Positions 48,202 to 57,037 of a stretch of 64,000 bases of DNA are shown piece after piece. How positions within the stretch are numbered: position 1 is the stretch's first letter; every line of letters starts with the position of its first letter. This DNA comes from Paraburkholderia podalyriae (GTDB taxonomy: Bacteria; Pseudomonadota; Gammaproteobacteria; Burkholderiales; Burkholderiaceae): positions 62,001 to 126,000 of the forward strand of contig NZ_VZQQ01000006.1 in NCBI RefSeq assembly GCF_014397785.1. The letters are read 5' to 3'. A model generated the notes under the pieces. It worked only from the letters and a program-made list of their open reading frames with translations. It was not told the origin of the DNA and ran no database searches. A program made the translations under genes and the position numbers.

Positions 48202-48363
48202 GTGAAACTGACCTTTGCAATCGGGGTGGTCGCACTGGTACTGATCGCGGGCACCACGACCATCTGCATGTCCGGTGCGGTCAACGACCACACCACCGAG
48301 TACGGCGGCGTGCACGCCACGATGGAGCAGTTTTTCAATCCCCACCTGAAAATCTGTCGATAG
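48202..48363 (+). CDS. small membrane or secreted protein, hypothetical
   Basis: A 53-residue product starting at a GTG with AAGGGAG four to five bases upstream. The N-terminal half is one hydrophobic segment (FAIGVVALVLIAGTTTICM), a membrane anchor or uncleaved signal; the rest is polar with a second Cys near the end (HLKICR). The last 29 bp overlap the 3' end of the Hsp15 gene on the other strand. No family recognised. Confidence 0.55.
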   Translation: MKLTFAIGVVALVLIAGTTTICMSGAVNDHTTEYGGVHATMEQFFNPHLKICR

Positions 48364-48760
48364 TGCGCCGGTCGCGTTTGGTCGGTCGCCCGTGCAGCGC
48401 GGCGGCCGGCTCGTGATACTCCCGGCGCCGCTCCTGCTCGACCTGCCGCTTCGCCTTGCTGTCCGCGGTTTCCACATAAAGCGTCTGCGCGACGCTCGCC
48501 GGACCGCGTACCTCGCACAGGCCCAGCACCTCCACCCGCCACACGTACCGCTCGATCTCGATCTCGACCAGATCGCCGACACGCACGTCCTTCGCCGGTT
48601 TCACGGCCGCGCCGCCGATGCGCACCCGCCCCTTCTCGACCGCCTCCGCGGCCAGCGAACGCGTCTTGAAAAAGCGCGCGGCCCACAGCCATTTGTCGAT
48701 GCGCAGTTTCGCGCCCGGTTCGGTTGAAATGCGGTAGTTCATCTGCGTATTCAAGCTCAT
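48335..48760 (-). CDS. hslR: heat-shock protein 15, S4-domain RNA-binding protein
   Basis: A 141-residue protein. The S4 domain at about residues 19-75 ([32 protein letters not shown]) matches Hsp15, which rescues stalled 50S subunits carrying nascent peptidyl-tRNA after heat shock. A basic C-terminal extension follows ([15 protein letters not shown]). The ATG at 48760 overlaps the hemH stop as ATGA; a second ATG at 48742 is closer to the domain. Confidence 0.9.
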   Translation of the reverse strand: MSLNTQMNYRISTEPGAKLRIDKWLWAARFFKTRSLAAEAVEKGRVRIGGAAVKPAKDVRVGDLVEIEIERYVWRVEVLGLCEVRGPASVAQTLYVETADSKAKRQVEQERRREYHEPAAALHGRPTKRDRRTIDRFSGGD

Positions 48761-49821
48761 GTCGTGTGCGGCACCGGCACTGCCTGCACCGGCCAGCCCT
48801 GCAGATGCTGCGCGACGATTTCGCCGAGCGCGGCAACCCACGGCTGGGACGCGTTCAGACAGGCGATCCGGTGAAACTCCTTGCCACCCGCCCGCAGAAA
48901 TTCGTCGCGTACTTCCATGCCGATTTCCTCGATCGTTTCGAGGCAGTCGGCGATGAAACCCGGACAAAACACGTCAGCACGCCGCACGCCTGCCGCGCCG
49001 AGCTCCTTCAACGTCGGCGCCGTATAGGGCTGCAGCCATTCGGCCTTGCCGAAGCGCGACTGGAACGTGATGCGGCATTCGACCGGCGTCACCCCGAGCG
49101 CCTGCATCAGCAGCGCGCCGGTCTGCTGGCATTGCTCGTGGTACGGGTCGCCCAGGTCGAGCGTGCGCTTGGGTACGCCGTGGAAACTGAGCACCAGTTT
49201 GTCGCCCGCCGCGAAGTCGGGGCGGCCGTGCTGATGCCAGTAGTGATGCACCTGCGCGGCGAGCGCCGCGATGTACGCCGGGTGATCGGCATACTGGCGC
49301 ACGGTGCGGATTTCCGGCTGGTTGCGCATGCGCTTGAGTGCGGAAAAAGCTTCGTCGAAAGCAGTCGCGGTGGTCGATGCCGAATATTGCGGATACATCG
49401 GCATAAGCAGCACGCGCTCGGCGCCCGCGAGCTTCAGCTGATTGAGCATCGCCGGAATGCCGGGCGTGCCGTAGCGCATCGCGTAGTCCACCAGTACCGT
49501 GTAGTCGTTCAGTTGCAGCAGGTGGCGCAAACCCTCCAGTTGCTTCTCCGTATGGACACGCAGCGGCGAGCCCTCGGGCATCCAGACCGCGGCGTATTTT
49601 TTCGCGGAGCTGCGGCCGCGAAACGGCAGAATCAGCAGACGCAGAATCAACTGCCACAACAGCACCGGAATTTCGACCACGCGAGGATCGGTCAGGAACT
49701 GCGCGAGGTAGCGGCGCACCGCACGCGGCGTCGGTGCGTCCGGCGTGCCGAGATTGATCAGCAATACGGCGACGCGATGCGACGTGGCGTTCTGTGAAGG
49801 CCGCTCGAGGTCGAAGCGCAT
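48757..49821 (-). CDS. hemH: ferrochelatase
   Basis: A 354-residue enzyme inserting Fe(II) into protoporphyrin IX, the last haem step. [15 protein letters not shown] opens the fold, MRYGTPGI is the substrate-loop segment, and the catalytic His lies in [11 protein letters not shown]; the C-terminal [15 protein letters not shown] carries the metal-side acids. A minus-strand TATAAT at 49877-49872 upstream is a likely -10. Translationally coupled to hslR. Confidence 0.96.
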   Translation of the reverse strand: MRFDLERPSQNATSHRVAVLLINLGTPDAPTPRAVRRYLAQFLTDPRVVEIPVLLWQLILRLLILPFRGRSSAKKYAAVWMPEGSPLRVHTEKQLEGLRHLLQLNDYTVLVDYAMRYGTPGIPAMLNQLKLAGAERVLLMPMYPQYSASTTATAFDEAFSALKRMRNQPEIRTVRQYADHPAYIAALAAQVHHYWHQHGRPDFAAGDKLVLSFHGVPKRTLDLGDPYHEQCQQTGALLMQALGVTPVECRITFQSRFGKAEWLQPYTAPTLKELGAAGVRRADVFCPGFIADCLETIEEIGMEVRDEFLRAGGKEFHRIACLNASQPWVAALGEIVAQHLQGWPVQAVPVPHTT

Positions 49822-49871
49822 AGGCAGCAGAAATCACCGCTTTACGCGGCGAGTCGATTCAGTGGAGATTC

Positions 49872-49877
49872 ATTATA
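49872..49877 (-). promoter_or_regulatory. -10 box upstream of hemH
   Basis: TATAAT on the minus strand, about 50 bp before the hemH start, in the gap to hrcA. The -35 is not obvious. Confidence 0.45.
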
Positions 49878-49999
49878 GCGGCGCGGGTCCTGCCCGGCGC
49901 CGCCAGACACCCCTGGCCATTCGGACGATTGGCAGACGCCGCGGGTTCGCGCATCATGGCCGGCACGAGTTGCGATGACGGTTCCGGGGAGCGCGGGGG

Positions 50000-51019
50000 C
50001 TACTGCTGGCTGAGCGTCAAGGACAGCAGCCGCGCGGTGATATCGACGATCGGAATCACGCGGTTATAGGCCATGCGGGTCGGCCCGATCACGCCGAGCG
50101 TGCCGACGATCTTGCCGTTCACCTCGTACGGCGCGGTGACGACGCTCATTTCCTCGATCGGCACCAGATTCGATTCGCCGCCGATGAAAATCTGCACGCC
50201 CGCCGCATGACTCGACACGTCGAGCAACTGAAGGAGGCTGGTCTTCTGGTCGAACACATCGAACAGCTTGCGCAGGCGCGCCATATCCGACGACAGATCG
50301 GCGACTTCGAGCAGATTGCGCTCGCCCGAGATCAGCACGGTCTCGCCGGTGTCGGATTCGTCGGTGCTTGCGGTGACGGCCGCGTGCATCAGCGAGGTCA
50401 TGTCGCCGCGCAGCTCGTCGATTTCCTCGCGCAGGCGGCGGCGCACTTCGTCGAACGACAGGCCCGCGAAGTGCGCGTTGATGTAATTGGAGGCTTCCAC
50501 CAGTTGCGAAGGCGAAAAGTCGCGCTGGGTGGCAAGGATGCGGTTTTGCACGTCGCCTTCGGGCGTCACGATGATCAGCAGAATGCGTTGATCGGACAGG
50601 CGCATGAATTCGATCTGCTTGAACACGTGGCTGCGGCGCGGCGTGAGCACGACGCCGGCGAACTGCGACAGGTTGGACAGCACGCTCGCCGCCGCCGCGA
50701 CGATCTTCTGCGGCTCGCTCACCTGCAGCGTGGTCTTGACGGTGCGCATCACCGCTTCCTCGTCGGCGGCGGACTCGACCGTCAGCATCGTGTCGACGAA
50801 CAGACGGTAGCCGCGCGGCGTCGGAATGCGCCCCGCCGACGTATGCGGACTGATCACGAGTCCCAGATCCTCGAGATCCGACATCACGTTGCGGATCGTG
50901 GCCGGGCTCAGTTCGAGGCCCGAATAACGTGACAGCGTGCGCGAGCCGACCGGCTGACCTTCGGCGATGTAGCGCTCAATCAGCGTTTTGAGGAGGGTTT
51001 GTGCGCGAGGATCTAGCAT
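50000..51019 (-). CDS. hrcA: heat-inducible transcription repressor HrcA
   Basis: A 339-residue repressor that binds CIRCE operators of groESL and sometimes dnaK operons, kept active by GroEL. N-terminal winged helix ([29 protein letters not shown]), then [19 protein letters not shown], and a GAF-like dimerisation region with FIGGESNL near the end. A -10-like TAAAAT (51033-51028) lies eight bases before the ATG. I found no CIRCE element in the window, so its targets are elsewhere, probably groESL. Confidence 0.96.
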   Translation of the reverse strand: MLDPRAQTLLKTLIERYIAEGQPVGSRTLSRYSGLELSPATIRNVMSDLEDLGLVISPHTSAGRIPTPRGYRLFVDTMLTVESAADEEAVMRTVKTTLQVSEPQKIVAAAASVLSNLSQFAGVVLTPRRSHVFKQIEFMRLSDQRILLIIVTPEGDVQNRILATQRDFSPSQLVEASNYINAHFAGLSFDEVRRRLREEIDELRGDMTSLMHAAVTASTDESDTGETVLISGERNLLEVADLSSDMARLRKLFDVFDQKTSLLQLLDVSSHAAGVQIFIGGESNLVPIEEMSVVTAPYEVNGKIVGTLGVIGPTRMAYNRVIPIVDITARLLSLTLSQQ

Positions 51020-51027
51020 GACGAAAA

Positions 51028-51033
51028 ATTTTA
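51028..51033 (-). promoter_or_regulatory. -10 box immediately before hrcA
   Basis: TAAAAT on the minus strand, followed by eight bases and the ATG, predicting a leader of zero to two nucleotides. Confidence 0.45.
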
Positions 51034-51217
51034 GCTCAATGGCACCGCAGCCGCGAGCGCCCGCGGCGCCCGCCCCCGGCGAATGCGCCGCCTTCGGCGG
51101 GCTCGCATGTCATCGGGTCTTCACCATTCTAACGATAATCGCGACATGCGCTGACGCCCTGCGTGCGCCGGCCCACAACCGGGTTGGTCGGCGGTTCTTT
51201 TCAGGCCCTACCTATGG

Positions 51218-51229
51218 TGTAATGCCGGC
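51218..51229 (+). promoter_or_regulatory. extended -10 immediately before nadK (leaderless start)
   Basis: TGTAAT at 51218-51223, preceded by TGG so that a TGn extension is present, ends six bases before the nadK ATG at 51230. No ribosome site is visible. Confidence 0.5.
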
Positions 51230-52132
51230 ATGCAAGTGACCAGCCAGTTCAAGACCGTCGCGCTCGTCGGGCGCAGCAATACGCCAGGCATCGGCGAGCC
51301 GCTGACCGCGCTCGCCGCGTGCATCGCGAAGCTCGGCCTCGAAGTCGTGTTCGAAGCCGACACCGCCGCCGAAATCGGCGTGATCGAATATCCGGCGCTG
51401 CATCCCGCCCAGATCGGCGCGCGTGCCGACGTCGCCGTGGTGCTAGGCGGCGACGGCACGATGCTCGGCATCGGCCGCCAGCTCGCGCCGTATCACACGC
51501 CGTTGATCGGCATCAACCACGGACGGCTCGGCTTCATCACGGACATTCCGATCTCCGACATGCGCGAGATCGTGCCGCAAATGCTGTCCGGCAATTTCGA
51601 GCGCGAGGAGCGCGTGCTGCTGGAAGCGCGCATCGTGCGCGACGGCACGCCGATCTACCACGCGCTCGCGTTCAACGACGTGGTGGTCAACCGCAGCGGC
51701 TTCTCGGGCATGGCGGAGCTGCGCGTGTCGGTCGACGGCCGCTTCATGTACAACCAGCGCTCGGACGGCCTGATCGTCGCGACGCCGACCGGCTCGACCG
51801 CGTACGCGCTGTCGTCGCAGGGGCCGATCCTGCATCCGCAACTACAGGGCATCGTGCTCGTGCCGATCGCGCCGCACGCGCTGTCGAACCGGCCGATCGT
51901 GCTGCCGGACGAATCGAAGGTCAGCATCCAGATCGTTTCCGGGCGCGAGGTGAACGTCAATTTCGACATGCAGTCGTTCACGTCGCTGGAGCTCGGCGAC
52001 ACGATCGAGGTGCGCCGTTCGCGCCACACGGTGCCGATGCTGCATCCGGTCGGCTACAGCTATTACGCGACGCTGCGCAAGAAGCTGCACTGGCACGAGT
52101 ACCCGTCGCACGAAGAAGACCCGAGGCCTTAA
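51230..52132 (+). CDS. nadK: NAD kinase
   Basis: A 300-residue enzyme phosphorylating NAD to [21 protein letters not shown] holds the GGDG catalytic motif, [13 protein letters not shown] is the NAD site, and [19 protein letters not shown] is the second conserved block. Divergent from hrcA and 67 bp before recN, an arrangement common in beta-proteobacteria. Confidence 0.97.
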   Translation: MQVTSQFKTVALVGRSNTPGIGEPLTALAACIAKLGLEVVFEADTAAEIGVIEYPALHPAQIGARADVAVVLGGDGTMLGIGRQLAPYHTPLIGINHGRLGFITDIPISDMREIVPQMLSGNFEREERVLLEARIVRDGTPIYHALAFNDVVVNRSGFSGMAELRVSVDGRFMYNQRSDGLIVATPTGSTAYALSSQGPILHPQLQGIVLVPIAPHALSNRPIVLPDESKVSIQIVSGREVNVNFDMQSFTSLELGDTIEVRRSRHTVPMLHPVGYSYYATLRKKLHWHEYPSHEEDPRP

Positions 52133-52199
52133 GCGGCGCTTTGAATTGCGCACGCCGCCGCGGCCGCCACCCGAATCCCAAGCTCACCCGAAGACTCCC

Positions 52200-53867
52200 A
52201 TGCTTCGCCACCTCTCGATACGCGACTTCGTCATCGTCGCCGCGCTCGACCTCGAATTCGACAGCGGCTTCACCGTTTTCTCGGGCGAAACCGGCGCCGG
52301 CAAATCGATCCTGATCGACGCGCTCGCGCTCGCGCTCGGCGCGCGCGCCGAGGCGAGCGTCGTGCGCACCGGCGAGAGTCGCGCCGACATCACCGCGGAG
52401 TTCGAAACGCACGCGCAGGTCGATCAATGGCTCGACGCGCAGGCGCTCGGCGCGGCCGACGACGGCCCGCACGGCGGCACCGTGATGCTGCGGCGGCTGG
52501 TCGACGCGAACGGCCGCTCGCGCGCGTTCATCAACGGCACGGCGGCCACGCTCGCGCAGCTGCGCGAGGTCGGCGAAATGCTCGTCGACATTCACGGCCA
52601 GCACGCGCACCAGTTGCTGATGCGCCCGGACGCGCAGCGCGAGCTGTTCGACACGCACGCGGGCCTGTCCGACATGGCCGGCGCCGTCACGCGCGCCTGG
52701 CGCACGTGGCGCGACATGGCGCAGGCGGTCGAGCACGCGCAGACGCGCGATCGCGAGCTGCAACTCGAACGCGAGCGACTCGCGTGGCAGCTCACCGAGC
52801 TCGACAAGCTCGCGCCGCAGCCGGGCGAATGGGAAGAGGTCAACACCGAGCATCGGCGGCTGTCGCATTCCGCGAATCTGATCGACGGCGTGCAGGGCGT
52901 GCTCGGCGCGCTGTCCGAATCGGACGACGCGATGATCACGCATCTCGGCTCGATCGCGTCGAAGATGCGCGACCTCGCGGACATCGACCCGGCGCTGAAC
53001 GACGTGCTCGCCGCGCTGGAACCGGCCGAAATCCAGTTGCAGGAAGCCGCGCATTCGCTGAGCCACTACGCGCAGAAACTCGAGCTCGATCCGGAGCGGC
53101 TCGCGCAGGTCGAAAAACGCCTCGACGCGCTGCACTCGGCCGCGCGCAAGTTCCGCCTGCAACCCGGGATGCTGCCGGAAGAACACGCGGCGCGGCGCCA
53201 GCAACTGGCCGCGCTCGACGCCGCCGCCGACCTCGACGGTCTACGCGCCGCCGAGGCACAAGCGAAGGAAGTGTTCGTCGGCGAGGCGAAAAAACTGTCG
53301 AAAGCACGCGCCAAAGCAGCCAGGGCGCTCGGCGAAGCGGTCACGACCGGCATGCAGGAACTGTCGATGAAAGGCGGCAGCTTCGAAGTCGCGCTGGTAC
53401 CGCTGCCTGAAGGCGGCGCGCATGGACTCGAACAGATCGAGTTCCGCGTCGCCGGTCATGCCGGCGTGCCGCTGCGGCCGCTCGCGAAGGTCGCGTCGGG
53501 CGGCGAACTCGCGCGTATCAGTCTCGCGCTCGCGGTGATCGCGAGCGCGGCCAGCCCGACACCGACGCTGATCTTCGACGAAGTGGATACCGGCATCGGT
53601 GGTGGCGTGGCAGAAGTGGTCGGGCGGCTATTGCATCAGCTCGGCGAGGCGCGCCAGGTGCTGTGCGTGACCCATCTGCCGCAGGTCGCCGCGCGCGGCG
53701 ATCATCATTTCCAGGTCGCAAAGTTGAGCAACGGCAACGGCGGCACGCTCAGCAGCGTGACCTCGCTTGACAAGTCAAGCCGCATCGAGGAAGTCGCGCG
53801 GATGCTCGGCGGCCTCGAAATCACGGCGACCACGCGCAAGCACGCGAAGGAAATGCTGGCCGCTTGA
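52200..53867 (+). CDS. recN: DNA repair protein RecN
   Basis: A 555-residue SMC-like ATPase in double-strand break repair. Walker A is GETGAGKS near residue 30. The two halves of the ATPase are separated by a long coiled coil, about residues 155-370 (AQTRDRELQLERERLAWQLTELDKL). The signature SGGELARISLA and Walker B LIFDEVDTGIGGG follow. ATG at 52200 begins the conserved MLRHLSIRDF. No LexA box was seen upstream. Confidence 0.96.
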   Translation: MLRHLSIRDFVIVAALDLEFDSGFTVFSGETGAGKSILIDALALALGARAEASVVRTGESRADITAEFETHAQVDQWLDAQALGAADDGPHGGTVMLRRLVDANGRSRAFINGTAATLAQLREVGEMLVDIHGQHAHQLLMRPDAQRELFDTHAGLSDMAGAVTRAWRTWRDMAQAVEHAQTRDRELQLERERLAWQLTELDKLAPQPGEWEEVNTEHRRLSHSANLIDGVQGVLGALSESDDAMITHLGSIASKMRDLADIDPALNDVLAALEPAEIQLQEAAHSLSHYAQKLELDPERLAQVEKRLDALHSAARKFRLQPGMLPEEHAARRQQLAALDAAADLDGLRAAEAQAKEVFVGEAKKLSKARAKAARALGEAVTTGMQELSMKGGSFEVALVPLPEGGAHGLEQIEFRVAGHAGVPLRPLAKVASGGELARISLALAVIASAASPTPTLIFDEVDTGIGGGVAEVVGRLLHQLGEARQVLCVTHLPQVAARGDHHFQVAKLSNGNGGTLSSVTSLDKSSRIEEVARMLGGLEITATTRKHAKEMLAA

Positions 53868-53973
53868 GTTTGCGCCGAGCCTGGTCCGCCGCATACGGCC
53901 CGAGTCGGGTCGGCCGGGACGTCACAACGATCCCGGCCACGCATGATGCGCTACGCGAAGTGTGTCAGCGCCA

Positions 53974-56769
53974 TCACCCAAACACCCTGTTCCACAACGC
54001 CAGCACCGCCTCGCGCTCGGTCGTGACCAGCGCCGGATCGACCCGCGCCTTCTCCATCCCATCGAGCCGCAGCGTGTGCTGCAACTTGCGATACCGTCGA
54101 TACGCGGCACCGACCGTCTCCGCTTCCGCCTCGCTCATCAGCCCGAAACGCGACACCTCGCGCAATAGCGCGATGTTGCCGGTATTGCGGATCAGCTCGG
54201 GATCGCGCGCCGCATGCAGCAGCACCCAGTACTGCACCGTGAACTCGATATCGACCATGCCGCCGCGGTCGTGTTTCAGATCGAACAGCGCCGGCGTTTG
54301 GTTAGGATGTCCCGCCTCGACACGCGCGCGCATCTCGACGATCTCCTTCGCGAGCGGTGGCGCTTCGCGCGGCATCGTCAGCACCTGTTTGCGGATCGCC
54401 TCGAACTTCGCGCCGATCTCCGGATCGCCCGCGCAGTAACGCGCGCGCGTCAGCGCCTGATGCTCCCACACCCACGCGGTATTCGCCGCGTCGCCCTCGC
54501 GCAGCTGGTAACGGCGAAACGCGTCGAGATCGGTGACGAGCAGGCCCGACTCGCCGTTGGGCCGCAGTCGCAGGTCGATGTCGAACAGCGTGCCGGCGCC
54601 GGTCGCGGTGGTCAGCCACGTGATCAGGCGCCGCGTGTAGGTGGCGTAGACGTCGGCGGCGGCATCGTCGGGATCGTCGTACAGGAAGATCAGGTCGAGG
54701 TCCGACGCGTAGCCGAGCTCCTTGCCGCCGAGCTTGCCGTAGGCGATCACCGCGAAGCGCGGCGCGTCGCGGTGACGTTTGGCCAGCTGCTTCCACACGG
54801 CTTCGATCGTCACGTCGAGCACCGCGTCGGCGAGTTCGGACAGCCGGTCGCTGACGTGCTCGACGGACAGCTTGCCGGCCAGATCGATCAGCAAAATGCG
54901 GAACACCTCGGCCTGATGCGCGTGACGCAGCAGATCCATCTGCTGCTCGACGCCATCGGCGGCCGCGAGCCGCAAACGCAAGGTACGCTTGAATTCGGCC
55001 CAGTCGAACGGGCTGTTGATCACCTCACCGTCGAGCAGTTCGTCGAGCAGCTGCGGATGGCGGATCAGATAGCCCGCCGCCCAGCGCGAGCCGCCTAACA
55101 CCGACAGCACCTGGTGCAGCGCCTGCGGATATTCGGTCAGAAGCGCGAGATACGCGCCGCGCCGGCTCACCGCTTCGAGCAGATCGAAAAAGCGCGCGAC
55201 CGTATCGGCGCGCCGCGCAGCCGGCTCCAGCGTGCGCGCGGCATCGAGCGCGCGCTGCGCGACGATGTCGAAACGCTGCCGGCTGCGCTCGTTCAGGCCC
55301 GTGTAGCGCGACGAGCGCCATACCCCCCGCAGCCGCGCGAGCAGCTCGCCGGGCTCGGCCATACCCAGCTCGACGAGGCGCGCGCGCAGCGCGTCGTCGG
55401 CGCTGTCGTCGGCGAGCGCGCTGCTCCATACCCACGCGGCCGCGCCGTCCTCGGGCGCGCCGCAGCCGTCGCGCCCGTTCACCTTGTCGGCGAAAATCTG
55501 GTCGAACTGCTGTTCCACGAACTCGCGATGCGCGTCGAGCTTCGTCATCAGTTGCGGGTAGTCGTCGCAGCCCATCGCGCGCGCGAGCGCCATGCGGTCT
55601 TCGGCATCGACGGGCATCGCGTGGGTCTGCGCGTCGTTGCGATATTGCAAACGATGCTCGAGCTCACGCAGAAAGCGATACGCCTGCGACAGCTTCACGC
55701 AGACCGACGAGTCCATCAGCCCATGCGTGGTCGCGTGGCGCAGCACGGCGAGCGTCGGCCGCACGCGAAAGCCGGCGTCCTGGCCGCCGCGGATCAGCTG
55801 GAACACCTGCGCGCTGAATTCGATTTCACGGATGCCGCCACGGCCGAGCTTGATGTCGTCGGCCTTGTCCGGGCGCATCGACGCGCGGCGCTGCGCCTCC
55901 TGACGGATCTGCAGATGCAGCGCGCGGATCGCGCTGATCACGCCGAAATCCAGATAGCGTCGATAGACGAACGGCGTGACGATCGCGTCGAGTTGCTTGC
56001 GCAGCCGCTGCGCCGACGCGCTCGTGCCCTCGGACACGAGTCGGCCCTTGATCCACGCGTAGCGCTCCCACTCGCGGCCCTGTACGTAGAAATACTCTTC
56101 GAGCATGCCGAGGCTGCAAACGAGCGGCCCCGAATCGCCGTTCGGCCGCAGACGCATATCGACGCGGAATACATAGCCGTCGGCGGTGACTTCGGCGAGC
56201 GCGCCGATCAGCCGCTTGCCGAGGCGCGTGAAGAACTCCTGGGTCGCGAGCGGCGAGCGCTGGCCGCCGACGGTCTCGCCGTCGTCCTCGTAAACAAAGA
56301 TCAGGTCGATATCCGACGACACGTTCAGCTCACGCCCACCGAGCTTGCCCATGCCGACCACGCCGAGCGTGAGCCGCTCGCCCTGCTGGCCGCGCGGCTC
56401 GCCATACAACGCTTCGAGCTCGGCGCTCAGCACCGTCAGCGCGCGCTGGATCGTCGTTTCCGCCAGATCGGTCATCGCGCCGGTGACTTCGGCGATATCG
56501 GCCTCGCCAGCCAGGTCGCGCTCCATCACCGCGCAGAAGACTTCGGTGCGCAGCTGGCGCAGCGCGCGCTTCAGCGCATCTTCGTTGACCGGCGCACCGG
56601 CTGGGCCCGCCGCCTCGGCGCACAGCGCGTCGAGACGCGCGTCGATGCGCTCCCGCGTCAGCGGTTCATCGGCCAGCGCGCTGACATGCGCGACGAGTTG
56701 CGGGCGGGCCGCGGCGGCGCGCGCGGCATAGTGCGAATAGCTGGAACTCAGGAGGGTGGCGTCAGTCAT
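53974..56769 (-). CDS. glnE: bifunctional glutamine synthetase adenylyltransferase/deadenylyltransferase
   Basis: A 931-residue enzyme that adenylylates and deadenylylates glutamine synthetase under PII control. Two nucleotidyltransferase domains are visible: the N-terminal at about residues 130-240 (GMGKLGGRELNVSSDIDLIFVYEDDGE) and the C-terminal at about 680-780 (AYGKLGGKELGYASDLDLIFLYDD), each with the GS..DxD pattern. The linker helices carry GRGGIREIEFSAQVFQLI and DRGGMVDIEFTVQYWVL. The ATG at 56769 begins the homologous region. It converges with recN. Confidence 0.96.
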   Translation of the reverse strand: MTDATLLSSSYSHYAARAAAARPQLVAHVSALADEPLTRERIDARLDALCAEAAGPAGAPVNEDALKRALRQLRTEVFCAVMERDLAGEADIAEVTGAMTDLAETTIQRALTVLSAELEALYGEPRGQQGERLTLGVVGMGKLGGRELNVSSDIDLIFVYEDDGETVGGQRSPLATQEFFTRLGKRLIGALAEVTADGYVFRVDMRLRPNGDSGPLVCSLGMLEEYFYVQGREWERYAWIKGRLVSEGTSASAQRLRKQLDAIVTPFVYRRYLDFGVISAIRALHLQIRQEAQRRASMRPDKADDIKLGRGGIREIEFSAQVFQLIRGGQDAGFRVRPTLAVLRHATTHGLMDSSVCVKLSQAYRFLRELEHRLQYRNDAQTHAMPVDAEDRMALARAMGCDDYPQLMTKLDAHREFVEQQFDQIFADKVNGRDGCGAPEDGAAAWVWSSALADDSADDALRARLVELGMAEPGELLARLRGVWRSSRYTGLNERSRQRFDIVAQRALDAARTLEPAARRADTVARFFDLLEAVSRRGAYLALLTEYPQALHQVLSVLGGSRWAAGYLIRHPQLLDELLDGEVINSPFDWAEFKRTLRLRLAAADGVEQQMDLLRHAHQAEVFRILLIDLAGKLSVEHVSDRLSELADAVLDVTIEAVWKQLAKRHRDAPRFAVIAYGKLGGKELGYASDLDLIFLYDDPDDAAADVYATYTRRLITWLTTATGAGTLFDIDLRLRPNGESGLLVTDLDAFRRYQLREGDAANTAWVWEHQALTRARYCAGDPEIGAKFEAIRKQVLTMPREAPPLAKEIVEMRARVEAGHPNQTPALFDLKHDRGGMVDIEFTVQYWVLLHAARDPELIRNTGNIALLREVSRFGLMSEAEAETVGAAYRRYRKLQHTLRLDGMEKARVDPALVTTEREAVLALWNRVFG

Positions 56770-57037
56770 CAAAAATCTGGCTCGCTCGTTGCTTGATCGA
56801 ATTGGGTGCGGCGGTATCTGACGGGTGTCGTTCCGGGGTCGTTGTCGTGCCGTTCCGTTGCGCCATCGGCACACGGCGACACGCGTGCCGAACCCGTGCC
56901 GAACGCGGTGCCGGACGGCTTCGCCAAACGCCGTCGCAGGCTGTCGGACAGGGTTTGCAGGAGGTCCGCCGACGCTTTCCCGTGTGTTACATTTCGTCGT
57001 TAACTCGCAAAACTACCATACGCCCAGTCGCCGCAGC

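Noticed and set aside
47830-51229. CIRCE operator for HrcA near grpE or hrcA
   Set aside because: No TTAGCACTC / GAGTGCTAA pair was found; isolated GAGTGC strings lack the second arm.
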